From NCBI GenBank assembly GCA_022360535.1, contig JAKSCP010000289.1, positions 1 to 7,165 of the forward strand: DNA of 7,165 bases, given 5' to 3'. Below the pieces are notes generated by a model. It was not told the DNA's origin, did no database searches, and saw nothing but the letters and a program-made list of their open reading frames with translations. A program made the position numbers and the translations under genes. Position 1 is the stretch's first letter; the number at the start of each line of letters is the position of its first letter. Shown one piece after another: positions 1-6,955 of this stretch. This DNA is from Pseudomonadales bacterium (GTDB lineage: Bacteria > Pseudomonadota > Gammaproteobacteria > Pseudomonadales > Pseudohongiellaceae).

Positions 1-3000
1 ACATCGCTGCCAACAGCCTGAACCTTCGCCAGGGACAAGCGCTGAGTATTGACGCGATTCGCAAACAGATGACCCTGGCTGGGTATCAGGCAGTGGAATC
101 TGTGATGGAGCATGGGGAGTTTGCGGTACGCGGTTCGATTGTAGATATCTATCCCATGGGATCTGCGCTCCCTTACCGACTGGATCTGTTCGATGATGAA
201 CTGGACTCGATAAGAATATTCGACCCTGAAACACAGCGCTCACACGAGCGGGTAAACGAAATCAAATTACTGCCGGGTCGCGAGTTCCCCATGGACGATA
301 ACGGCATCGCCAGTTTCAGAGCCAGTTTTCGGGAAACCTTCGATATCGACACCAGACAGTCACCGATGTTTCAAGACGTCAGCGCGGGCATTAACTCCCC
401 AGGTTTGGAGTATTACCTCAATTTATTCTTCGACAAACTGGACACCCTGTTTGATTTTCTGCCGGAAGACACTGTGATCTGTCGATTGGGTGACTTAAAA
501 ACTGCCGGCGACAATTTCTGGAACGATATCGAACAGCGCTATGTAGACCGACAAATCGATCGCTTTCGGCCCATCCTGAAACCGCAGCAAGTTTTTCTCC
601 CAATCGATGATGTTCTGAGAGAGCTTAAGCGGTTTCCGCAGATTGAAATCAAAGCGCACGATAATGCCAGATCTCTTGGCAGCGCCGCTTTGCCCGAATT
701 AAGCGGCAATGCGCGCCTGGCACGTCCCTTTATCAAGTTGCAGGAGTTTCTGGAGCAGCAGCAAAACAGCCGAGTGCTGTTTTGTGCAGAGTCTCCAGGT
801 CGCAGAGAAACTCTGCAGGAGTTACTCAAGCAGATCGACGTATCCGTTGAAACTGTCGAGCACTGGCAACAATTCGAAGCGGGCAATTGTCAGCTTGGCC
901 TCTGTGTTGCGCCATTGGATCACGGCTTGTGGATACCGGCATCGAATCTCATTTTGATTCCAGAGGCGCAGTTATTCGGCGAGCGCGTCGCCCAACGTCG
1001 ACGCCGCAAAAAGCCACAAACCAATTCCGACTTCATCATCAAAAATCTTACTGAGTTGCGGGTTGATGATCCGGTGGTTCATATCGAGCATGGGGTTGGT
1101 AGGTATCGCGGATTGCAAACCATCACAACAGAAGATCAGACCACCGAGTTCCTGACCCTGGAATATGCCAACCAGGCCAAGCTCTATGTTCCAGTTGCTT
1201 CATTACACTTGATAAGCCGATACAGTGGCGGCGATCAGGAAACTGCTCCATTGAACCATCTGGGCAGCGATCAGTGGCAAAAAACCCGTCGTAAAGCGGC
1301 TGAGAAGATCCGGGATGTGGCTGCAGAATTGTTGGACATTTATGCCAGACGCCAGGCAAGGAAAGGCTTCAGCTATAAGTTGAACCAGGCGGACTATGAA
1401 AAATTCAGCGCCGGCTTTCCATTCGAAGAAACCCCGGATCAGGAGAATGCCATTGGCGCCGTGATTGATGACATGACCGGCGGCCGACCCATGGACAGAC
1501 TGGTCTGCGGTGACGTGGGATTTGGCAAAACAGAAGTTGCCATGCGTGCTGCCTTCATCGCCGTGCAAAACAACAAACAAGTGGCGATGCTGGTTCCCAC
1601 CACGTTGCTCGCGCAGCAGCATTACGAGAGTTTTCGTGACCGCTTCGCCGACTGGCCCATTAATGTGGAAGTGATTTCGCGATTCAAGTCCGCATCCCAA
1701 CAAGCTGCGGCACTGGAGCAGGTAAAAAGTGGCAAGATCGATATCCTGATCGGCACCCATAAACTGCTGCATGCCGAAATCGACTACAGCAATCTTGGTT
1801 TGCTGATTATTGATGAGGAACACCGCTTTGGGGTCAGACAGAAAGAAAAACTCAAGTCACTACGCGCCAATGTAGACATACTCACACTGACCGCCACTCC
1901 CATTCCCCGCACCCTGAATATGGCCTTGTCCAGTATTCGCGATCTGTCTCTGATCGTGACGCCTCCTGCAAAACGACTGTCAGTCAAGACATTCGTACGC
2001 GAAGAGCAGGATAGCCTTATAAAAGAAGCAATATCGCGGGAGATTCTGCGCGGTGGGCAGGTGTTTTATTTACACAATGAAGTGAAATCCATCGAACGCT
2101 GTGCCAAGCATCTACAGGAGATCGTGCCCCAGGGTCGCATCAGTATCGCCCATGGCCAAATGGCAGAGCGGGATCTGGAAAAAGTGATGGCAGACTTCTA
2201 TCACAAACGCCAGAACATACTCGTCTGCACTACCATCATTGAAACCGGCATCGATATTCCCAGTGCCAATACCATCATTATCGAGCGCGCCGACAAATTT
2301 GGTTTAGCGCAATTGCACCAACTGCGGGGCCGTGTCGGACGTTCTCATCATCAGGCCTATGCCTATCTCTTATTACCGGCTGATGCACGACTCAAGAGCG
2401 ATGCGCAAAAACGAATCGAAGCGATTCAGGCGGCCAGCACCCTGGGCGCTGGCTTTACCCTGGCAAGTCACGATCTGGAGATCCGGGGCGCTGGAGAATT
2501 GCTGGGGGATGAGCAAAGCGGCCACATGCAAAAAATCGGGTTCACCCTTTACACCGAGATGTTGGAAGAAGCCGTGGCGGCCATAAAATCAGGTCGTACT
2601 CCCTCTGTTGAATTGCAGTCAGACAATGTGGTCGAACTCAATTTACGCATCCCTGCCCTGATTCCGGATGACTATCTGCCTGACGTCCATATGCGCCTGA
2701 TCATGTACAAACGCATTAGTTCTGCCAGGGATCTGGAAGAACTGGAAGATTTGCAGGCGGAAATGATCGACAGATTTGGCTTGCTGCCGCGCCCCCTGTC
2801 CCTGTTGTTCGCCCAAACCAGGCTTAAGCTCAAGTCGGTTCCCTATGGCATTAAGAAAATTGATGCCAATGTAAATAGCGGTAGAATTGAATTCACTCAG
2901 CAGACCCAGGTTGACCCGCTCTCCCTGGTAAAGCTGATTCAGGGAGACCCCGCTACCTATAAACTAGGCAGCGCCAACCAACTGCAATTCAATCATGGTT

Positions 3001-3080
3001 GCGAAGATGCTGAGAAGAAGCTGGATTTCATTTCCAAGCTCCTGAACAAGATGCAATTGAGCGAACAACAGGCCGCCTGA
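1..3080 (+). CDS. mfd: Transcription-repair coupling factor Mfd (5' partial)
   Basis: Mfd is a cytoplasmic ATP-dependent DNA translocase. It removes RNA polymerase stalled at DNA lesions and recruits UvrA for nucleotide excision repair. The frame is open from base 3 to the TGA at 3078-3080. The ATG at 69 is internal, because 22 codons before it also fit Mfd; roughly 120-140 N-terminal residues lie outside the window. Counting from the ATG at 69, the UvrB-like region with the UvrA contact surface comes first (MEHGEFAVRG, LDLFDDELDS). The CarD-like RNA polymerase interaction domain is at about 325-395 (HIEHGVGRYRG, KLYVPVASLHLISRY). Walker A is GDVGFGKTE at 481-489, the DEEH box at 582-585, and helicase motif VI QLRGRVGR at 751-758. 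The autoinhibitory C-terminal domain spans about 858-985 (IPALIPDDYLPDV, EMIDRFGLLP). No key motif is missing and no frameshift is seen. Identity is essentially certain. Confidence 0.98.
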   Translation, partial: IAANSLNLRQGQALSIDAIRKQMTLAGYQAVESVMEHGEFAVRGSIVDIYPMGSALPYRLDLFDDELDSIRIFDPETQRSHERVNEIKLLPGREFPMDDNGIASFRASFRETFDIDTRQSPMFQDVSAGINSPGLEYYLNLFFDKLDTLFDFLPEDTVICRLGDLKTAGDNFWNDIEQRYVDRQIDRFRPILKPQQVFLPIDDVLRELKRFPQIEIKAHDNARSLGSAALPELSGNARLARPFIKLQEFLEQQQNSRVLFCAESPGRRETLQELLKQIDVSVETVEHWQQFEAGNCQLGLCVAPLDHGLWIPASNLILIPEAQLFGERVAQRRRRKKPQTNSDFIIKNLTELRVDDPVVHIEHGVGRYRGLQTITTEDQTTEFLTLEYANQAKLYVPVASLHLISRYSGGDQETAPLNHLGSDQWQKTRRKAAEKIRDVAAELLDIYARRQARKGFSYKLNQADYEKFSAGFPFEETPDQENAIGAVIDDMTGGRPMDRLVCGDVGFGKTEVAMRAAFIAVQNNKQVAMLVPTTLLAQQHYESFRDRFADWPINVEVISRFKSASQQAAALEQVKSGKIDILIGTHKLLHAEIDYSNLGLLIIDEEHRFGVRQKEKLKSLRANVDILTLTATPIPRTLNMALSSIRDLSLIVTPPAKRLSVKTFVREEQDSLIKEAISREILRGGQVFYLHNEVKSIERCAKHLQEIVPQGRISIAHGQMAERDLEKVMADFYHKRQNILVCTTIIETGIDIPSANTIIIERADKFGLAQLHQLRGRVGRSHHQAYAYLLLPADARLKSDAQKRIEAIQAASTLGAGFTLASHDLEIRGAGELLGDEQSGHMQKIGFTLYTEMLEEAVAAIKSGRTPSVELQSDNVVELNLRIPALIPDDYLPDVHMRLIMYKRISSARDLEELEDLQAEMIDRFGLLPRPLSLLFAQTRLKLKSVPYGIKKIDANVNSGRIEFTQQTQVDPLSLVKLIQGDPATYKLGSANQLQFNHGCEDAEKKLDFISKLLNKMQLSEQQAA

Positions 3081-3088
3081 CCGATTCT

Positions 3089-4072
3089 ATGAAGATAGTG
3101 AATCTAAACGACTCAAGAATTCGTGCTTTCTCTAAATGCTGTGCGCTTGCTGTTTTGTTGATTGCACTGTTGGTTGCATTTCCTCAGAGTCTGTCGGCAC
3201 AAGAGCGTTGGTTTCAGATCGAAGTGTCCATCTTCACCAATGAGTCGCTCAGCGATCGGGCAGAGGAAACCTGGCAACCCGGGCGGGCTGAACTCCAGTA
3301 TCCCGACAGGTTGCAACGTTTGAACCGACTGCAGGATATCTTGTTTGTGGAAGCCCTGGCGCCTCAATCCTTGGTCTCAGAGGAAGACCAGCGGGAAGAA
3401 AGCGATGCAGAAAGAACTGCGCGCTTGCTTGCAGAACAACTCGCGGAACAAATAGCAGCGATTGGCCCCTTACCCGCCAAGCCAGCAAGCGATTTTAAAT
3501 TCTTCGATTTTGCCCGCGATAGTTTTTTGCAGCTCCCTGCCTCACAGAGCGATTTTCAACAGACTAATCGCGCATTGGAGCGTTCCCCTGATCACCGCCT
3601 GTTGTTTCATGGTTTATGGCGACAAGCTGTGGAAAACACCCCACAGGCTCTCCCCTTATATGTAAGCGGTGGCGAGAAATTTGGTGAGTTCAGTGAGTTG
3701 GAAGGCAGCCTGACAATACGTTTCAATGACAATCGTGACCGTGTCGTCATTGATACCAATCTATGGCTTACCGAGTTCAGCACCCTGGCTTTGGAAGGCG
3801 CGGATTGGGAGTTGCCTGCCCCGCCCGGTTTGACTACTTCGTCAGCGACTAATGACGCAAACCTTGAAGGCGCAAACTACTACCCGATCCAGGTTTACCA
3901 TATGCAACAGAGTCGTGAAATGCGCAGTACAGAGTTCCACTATCTGGACAATCCCGCATTGGGCGTGGTGGTAATGGTTGAACCCTACGAATTACCGGTA
4001 CTGGGACCCAGTGGTTTCGACACCAATTCAACAGAGCTTCCTGCCGCTGCAGATTCCTCCGTCACTCAGTAG
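3089..4072 (+). CDS. csiV: CsiV-family periplasmic peptidoglycan-binding protein
   Basis: The 327-aa product starts with a Sec-type signal peptide: basic residues (R10, R12, K16), a hydrophobic core at about 18-31, and probable cleavage near SLSA-QE at 36-38. Two family hallmarks are visible. The mature N-terminus reads RWFQIEVSIFTNES at 40-53, and near the C-terminus comes QSREMRSTEFHYLDNPALG at 274-292, matching the 'QSRRMRSGELHYLDHP' type block of CsiV/PF10972. Between them lies an acidic, Glu/Gln-rich helical stretch (about 97-125). In Vibrio cholerae, CsiV binds peptidoglycan and works with LpoA to activate the synthase PBP1A, so a periplasmic cell-wall role is inferred here. The ATG lies 8 bp after the mfd stop with no good Shine-Dalgarno sequence, suggesting co-transcription and translation aided by mfd. 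The 3' end overlaps the convergent phosphorylase gene by 11 bp. The family call is good; the exact function in this host is inferred. Confidence 0.86.
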   Translation: MKIVNLNDSRIRAFSKCCALAVLLIALLVAFPQSLSAQERWFQIEVSIFTNESLSDRAEETWQPGRAELQYPDRLQRLNRLQDILFVEALAPQSLVSEEDQREESDAERTARLLAEQLAEQIAAIGPLPAKPASDFKFFDFARDSFLQLPASQSDFQQTNRALERSPDHRLLFHGLWRQAVENTPQALPLYVSGGEKFGEFSELEGSLTIRFNDNRDRVVIDTNLWLTEFSTLALEGADWELPAPPGLTTSSATNDANLEGANYYPIQVYHMQQSREMRSTEFHYLDNPALGVVVMVEPYELPVLGPSGFDTNSTELPAAADSSVTQ

Positions 4073-4817
4073 CCTTTAGCAGGGTCTCCAGAACTTTACG
4101 AACAAAGCCAATGCCATCTTCCATCACTGCGCGAATTTCATCCATGGTGATAATGCCCGGCACAACCCCAGCCGCCCAATTCACCGACAGCGCCAACATC
4201 GCGTAATCTATCCCTTTCTCTCGCGCCAGTACGGTCTCGGGCATCCCGGTCATACCAACTATGTCGCAGCCGTCCTGCTTCATGCGCAGAATTTCAGCCG
4301 CTGTTTCCAGCCGTGGTCCCTGGGTACAACCATAAGTGCCATGTTTCAGAACTGTGCGACTATCTTCTTCCAGTTCAGCTCGTTGATAGACTGCAGCTAA
4401 CAGGCGTCGACCCAGCTCCACAGAAAATGGATTGGTGAAGTCCACATGCACCACTTCTCCCTGCCCTTCCTCACAGAAGGTGGAAGCTCGCCCCCAGCTG
4501 TAATCGATTATCTGCGTTGGCAAAATTAGTGAACCCGGCGCGGCATGCGCATCGATCCCCCCAACCGCATTCACCGCGATAATCTCTGTTACGCCAACGG
4601 TGGCTAGTGCAGCAATATTCGCGCGATAGTTGACCAAATGGGGAGGCACAGCATGTTGCTTGCCATGCCTTGGCAGGAACGCCACCTGCCCCTGTGGGGT
4701 ATTGTAGAGTTCCAGCTCGACGGCGGAGTCAGCGTAGTCTGTTGCTACGCTTTCCAGGTGCGGCTGACCAAACTCCTGCAAGTCATAGAGCCCCGAGCCG
4801 CCGATAATTGCCAACAT
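4062..4817 (-). CDS. S-methyl-5'-thioinosine phosphorylase (MTAP/PNP family)
   Basis: This 251-aa cytoplasmic enzyme belongs to the trimeric purine nucleoside phosphorylase/MTAP family. Visible features are the N-terminal IIGGSGLYD at 4-12 (phosphate-binding S8), LPRHGKQH at 48-55 (phosphate-binding R50-H51), AVNAVGGID at 81-89, CTQGPRLET at 164-172, and GMTGMPE at 188-194 (M189/T190 at the sugar site). The purine-site segment reads SVNWAAG at 211-217. Human MTAP has an Asp-x-Asp pair there (D220, D222) that recognises the 6-amino group. Here those positions are N213 and A215, favouring a 6-oxopurine. The likely reaction is phosphorolysis of methylthioinosine to hypoxanthine and methylthioribose-1-phosphate, which salvages methylthioadenosine after deamination, as in Pseudomonas aeruginosa. 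The ATG at 4817 puts the nucleotide-binding motif at residue 4, as in the family; the same frame is open to 4934 but the extra 39 residues have no family character. The Shine-Dalgarno is weak. Some pipelines would call this mtnP. Confidence 0.93.
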   Translation of the reverse strand: MLAIIGGSGLYDLQEFGQPHLESVATDYADSAVELELYNTPQGQVAFLPRHGKQHAVPPHLVNYRANIAALATVGVTEIIAVNAVGGIDAHAAPGSLILPTQIIDYSWGRASTFCEEGQGEVVHVDFTNPFSVELGRRLLAAVYQRAELEEDSRTVLKHGTYGCTQGPRLETAAEILRMKQDGCDIVGMTGMPETVLAREKGIDYAMLALSVNWAAGVVPGIITMDEIRAVMEDGIGFVRKVLETLLKATE

Positions 4818-4995
4818 GTTTAATCGCTGTGGTGGTTGAACGTTGAATGAGAATGCTGCGTTACTGGAGTTGAAAGCAGGTTTCGACTCCCAGATAACAC
4901 GCCCGAACATAAACCACGCCGCGCAGTGACGCAATGCCTGGAACAGTTGGCAAGTGTGGTAGGTAGAGAGAGGTTGGAGTGCAAGGAAAGCTACT

Positions 4996-5026
4996 TTGCC
5001 AGGAAGACCAGAAGTCTTCCTGGCAA
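4996..5026. repeat. Perfect 13-bp inverted repeat, 5-nt loop
   Basis: The arms TTGCCAGGAAGAC (4996-5008) and GTCTTCCTGGCAA (5014-5026) are exact reverse complements around CAGAA. No run of T follows the stem on either strand, so it does not meet the intrinsic-terminator pattern. It lies about 180 bp before the phosphorylase start and 114 bp before the DUF1643 start. It could be an operator for a dimeric regulator, a leader hairpin in either transcript, or a decayed terminator. The repeat is certain; its role is unknown. Confidence 0.85.
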
Positions 5027-5068
5027 TCTATTCGATATCTAAGCTAGCCATTCAAGACTTGGCGAAGA

Positions 5069-5101
5069 TTGTTTTTATCGAGTAGCTAGTGTGATTATTA
5101 T
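5069..5101 (+). promoter_or_regulatory. Weak candidate promoter for the DUF1643-FkbM pair
   Basis: TTGTTT (5069-5074) and TATTAT (5096-5101, five of six consensus bases) resemble -35 and -10 boxes. Their 21-nt spacer is longer than optimal. A transcript starting near 5108 would include the ATG at 5140. The stretch is more AT-rich than its surroundings. The evidence is motif likeness only. Confidence 0.25.
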
Positions 5102-5139
5102 TGCTTCCACAGAAAATGCCAGCCCACGGTGGCCGACCG

Positions 5140-5640
5140 ATGCCAAAACTGCAATACGCTTCACAAAACGCCCGATTTTCTCGTTGCCGACGCTACCGCT
5201 ATAGCCTTGAGCGCAGTTGGGATGAGGGAACTGGATCCGTTTTGTTCATTGGTCTTAATCCGTCCACCGCTGATCACCGTAGCGATGACCCTACTATCCG
5301 AAGATGCGTAGGATTCGCCAGAGACTGGGGTTTTCAGCGTATGGAAATCGTCAATCTGTTTGCTTATCGTGCAACGCTACCCAAAGATCTCAAGGCCGCC
5401 CCCGATCCCATTGGCCCTGCCAACGACCGTTGGATTAAAACCGCCCATAGACAAGCCGATCTCACGGTTGCTTGCTGGGGTAATGATGGCGAGTTTCTTG
5501 GCCGGGCTGACTCTGTCCGCAAGCGCCTGGACTCCTTACATTGCATCCACCTCAACCAGTCCTCGCAGCCGGCTCACCCGCTCTACCTAAAAGCCAGTCT
5601 GCAACCCCGTCTATTGGACTTCGGAAGTCAGCCCCTTTGA
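5140..5640 (+). CDS. DUF1643 domain-containing protein
   Basis: The 166-aa product is recognisable as DUF1643, a family with no established biochemical function. Counting from the ATG at 5140: CRRYRYSLERSWD at 16-28, LFIGLNPSTAD at 35-45, DDPTIRRCVGFARDWG at 49-64, VNLFAYRAT at 71-79, ACWGNDGE at 111-118 and HPLYL at 146-150. These blocks cover the whole domain, so the gene is complete. It has no signal peptide or membrane segment and should be cytosolic. The ATG at 5140 is preceded by GGTGG (5128-5132) at 7-nt spacing; the ATG at 5116 and TTG at 5101 are possible but lack better support. The segment before HPLYL reads LNQSSQPA, where I recall members usually having a Thr-Lys...Gly-x-Pro sequence. 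The stop overlaps the start of the FkbM gene, implying co-translation. Family call is strong; function unknown. Confidence 0.85.
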   Translation: MPKLQYASQNARFSRCRRYRYSLERSWDEGTGSVLFIGLNPSTADHRSDDPTIRRCVGFARDWGFQRMEIVNLFAYRATLPKDLKAAPDPIGPANDRWIKTAHRQADLTVACWGNDGEFLGRADSVRKRLDSLHCIHLNQSSQPAHPLYLKASLQPRLLDFGSQPL

Positions 5641-6587
5641 GCGCAACCACCAAACTCTGTCGTTTTCTCTGGCGTCAAACCTGGATTAGCCTGCGCTGGA
5701 AAAAATCCATTCATCGTTACTTGAAAGAGCAAGGCGAGCCGCCAGACGCGCCATTTGTCACAGATTTCTTTGGAATGAAATACGAAGGCAACCTAGCCAA
5801 TGGCATCGAGTTTGCGATTTATTATTATGGGGCCTTCGAAAAACCCCTGCTCTTTTTTTTGCGGGACACTGCCAAACGAATAGCCGCTCATTCGGACAGG
5901 CCGATCCAGTTCTGTGATATCGGCAGCAACATCGGTCAACATTCCCTGTTCATGTCCCGGTTTGCCAAGACCGTTCACGCCTTCGAACCCTACGAGCCAG
6001 TGCGAGCGCGATTACAAAAGCACATTGAGCTTAACAACATCAACAACATTGAGATTCACTCCCTTGGACTGGGGGAACAGGACGAGCTGAAAACCTTCTA
6101 CGCCCCCAAGGGCAGCAATCAAGGTATTGGGTCGTTCACTAAGGACAGTATAGAGCGAGGCACCGAAGATATTGGGCGCCTGCAAGTGGTTCAGGGCGAT
6201 AGCTACTTCACCGCTTGTTCAATAGACAGTTTTCAGCTGTGCAAGCTGGACGTAGAGGGTTTCGAGAAACCCGTGCTGACAGGACTGCAGGGAACACTGA
6301 AAAAACAGCGGCCTCTAATTGTGTGTGAAGTCACCTATGGTGAATCTCTCTCCTTTCAATCCCGAGAAGAACTCCTGTCAGTGTTGCCCGAGCACTACCA
6401 TCTCTATCAGTTCGACAAGCGAAATCCAGACGGACAAGTGGCTCGACGCCGGGGATCGAAGGCAAAACGGACAGGCGCTTACAAACTGATCCCTTTCAAC
6501 GAGTGGAGACAAAGCGAACAGGACGACATCATTGCCATTCCTGAGGAATTGCTGGACGTGGTTCCTTTCGAGGGGCCGGATATTTGA
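5637..6587 (+). CDS. FkbM-family SAM-dependent methyltransferase
   Basis: The 316-aa product has the FkbM (Methyltransf_21) core. The SAM-binding loop is CDIGSNIGQH at 93-102 (D-x-G-x-N-x-G), followed by the acidic strand end HAFEPYEP at 114-121 (E117). The diagnostic motif CKLDVEGFEKPVLTG is at 202-216, and PLIVCEVT closes the fold at 226-233. FkbM enzymes usually O-methylate sugars or secondary-metabolite hydroxyls; the substrate here cannot be inferred, and no glycosyltransferase or capsule genes are visible. The N-terminus (2-36) is rich in Arg, Lys and Trp and has no signal peptide. I chose TTG at 5637: it overlaps the upstream TGA as TTGA, and GGAAG (5623-5627) lies 9 nt before it. The TTG at 5541 would add 32 non-conserved residues inside the upstream gene. 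No ATG occurs before M47 (5775), which lies in conserved-looking sequence. A run of eight T (5853-5860) encodes L-F-F-L. Confidence 0.88.
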   Translation: MSATTKLCRFLWRQTWISLRWKKSIHRYLKEQGEPPDAPFVTDFFGMKYEGNLANGIEFAIYYYGAFEKPLLFFLRDTAKRIAAHSDRPIQFCDIGSNIGQHSLFMSRFAKTVHAFEPYEPVRARLQKHIELNNINNIEIHSLGLGEQDELKTFYAPKGSNQGIGSFTKDSIERGTEDIGRLQVVQGDSYFTACSIDSFQLCKLDVEGFEKPVLTGLQGTLKKQRPLIVCEVTYGESLSFQSREELLSVLPEHYHLYQFDKRNPDGQVARRRGSKAKRTGAYKLIPFNEWRQSEQDDIIAIPEELLDVVPFEGPDI

Positions 6588-6845
6588 GCAATTTCAGGCC
6601 CCGATCAGATACCCAAGGCAAAAAAAGGCCTAGCGCCAAGAATCCAATCCTGGCCTAGGCCGCTGTAGGTATGTGTTGCTGATTATTATATCGGCTTTAC
6701 TGGAAGTTCCTTTAGTAAGTTGTTGTTTTTTTAGTTAAATCTATTGGAAGGCCAGAAATACTATGGACTTGAGCCTCATCTGGGAACTGGTAGGGGAAAT
6801 CAGATAAATTGTCCCGTAGAGGAGCTGGCCCGGGAGGATTGATTC
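6588..6845. other. Non-coding, partly AT-rich intergenic stretch
   Basis: No supported protein gene lies between the FkbM stop and the hairpin train. The stretch holds the leftward terminator (6620-6661), a leftward TATAAT (6685-6690), and an AT-rich run around 6716-6742 including seven T. A 14-codon frame (6763-6807, +) lacks any sign of selection. Near its right end, 6826-6847 weakly resembles the tRNA 3' end in antisense. Confidence 0.6.
6620..6661 (-). terminator. Intrinsic terminator, leftward
   Basis: GGCCTAG (6627-6633) pairs with CTAGGCC (6655-6661). Past a single bulged C, GCCA (6635-6638) pairs with TGGC (6651-6654), leaving a 12-nt loop. On the - strand the stem is followed by seven T (complement of A at 6620-6626), the classical intrinsic terminator form. 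On the + strand no T run follows. It would stop leftward transcription from the tRNA side before it runs antisense into the FkbM gene. The right half is also a 10-bp palindrome, GGCCTAGGCC (6652-6661). Confidence 0.72.
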
Positions 6846-6938
6846 GGATTTTGGCTGAGCCAAAATCCTCACCCCGGTGGGGCGTCGCGCTTTGCGCGAC
6901 GTCTGCGGCGCTTGCGCGCCTTTCGAACCGGGAGGTTC
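6846..6938. repeat. Train of five small hairpins beside the tRNA
   Basis: Five consecutive inverted repeats occupy 93 bp. They are GGATTTTGGCT/AGCCAAAATCC (6846-6856 and 6858-6868, 11 bp around one base); CCCC/GGGG (6872-6882); CGTCGCGC/GCGCGACG with TTT loop (6883-6901, 8 bp); GGCGC/GCGCC (6907-6920); and GAACC/GGTTC (6925-6938). The block is GC-rich beside AT-rich sequence. The dense pairing and unusual composition suggest a repeat element or structured RNA downstream of the tRNA. I recall similar tRNA-adjacent sequences producing spurious predicted proteins in other gammaproteobacteria, but cannot verify a family here. Confidence 0.6.
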
Positions 6939-6955
6939 TCGCGCAGCCCAGACAA

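Larger units (their letters stand above)
4818..5139. other. Intergenic region between divergent genes
   Basis: This 322-bp stretch separates the leftward phosphorylase gene from the rightward DUF1643 gene and should hold both promoters. It contains a perfect 13-bp inverted repeat (4996-5026) and a weak rightward promoter candidate (5069-5101). No convincing leftward promoter or Shine-Dalgarno was found. The phosphorylase frame remains open leftward from 4934, but that extension does not look like protein of this family. No other gene, RNA or repeat is supported. Confidence 0.6.

Noticed and set aside
69..71. ATG as the start of mfd
   Set aside because: The frame is open upstream to the window edge with Mfd-like residues, and full Mfd proteins are about 1150 residues long; this Met is internal.
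1203..1823. 206-codon open frame antisense to mfd
   Set aside because: It lies wholly within strongly conserved mfd coding sequence and contains no recognisable domain; it is a shadow of mfd codon usage.
4818..4934. 39-residue N-terminal extension of the phosphorylase
   Set aside because: Family members begin directly at the IIGGSG motif. The extension has no signal-peptide or domain character.
5541..5636. Upstream TTG start for the FkbM methyltransferase
   Set aside because: It would embed 32 low-complexity residues in the DUF1643 gene. The TTG at 5637 has a better-placed Shine-Dalgarno and a typical coupling overlap.
6763..6807. 14-codon frame after a GGAAGG sequence
   Set aside because: It is very short, its Shine-Dalgarno spacing is long, and no gene downstream would make it a leader peptide.
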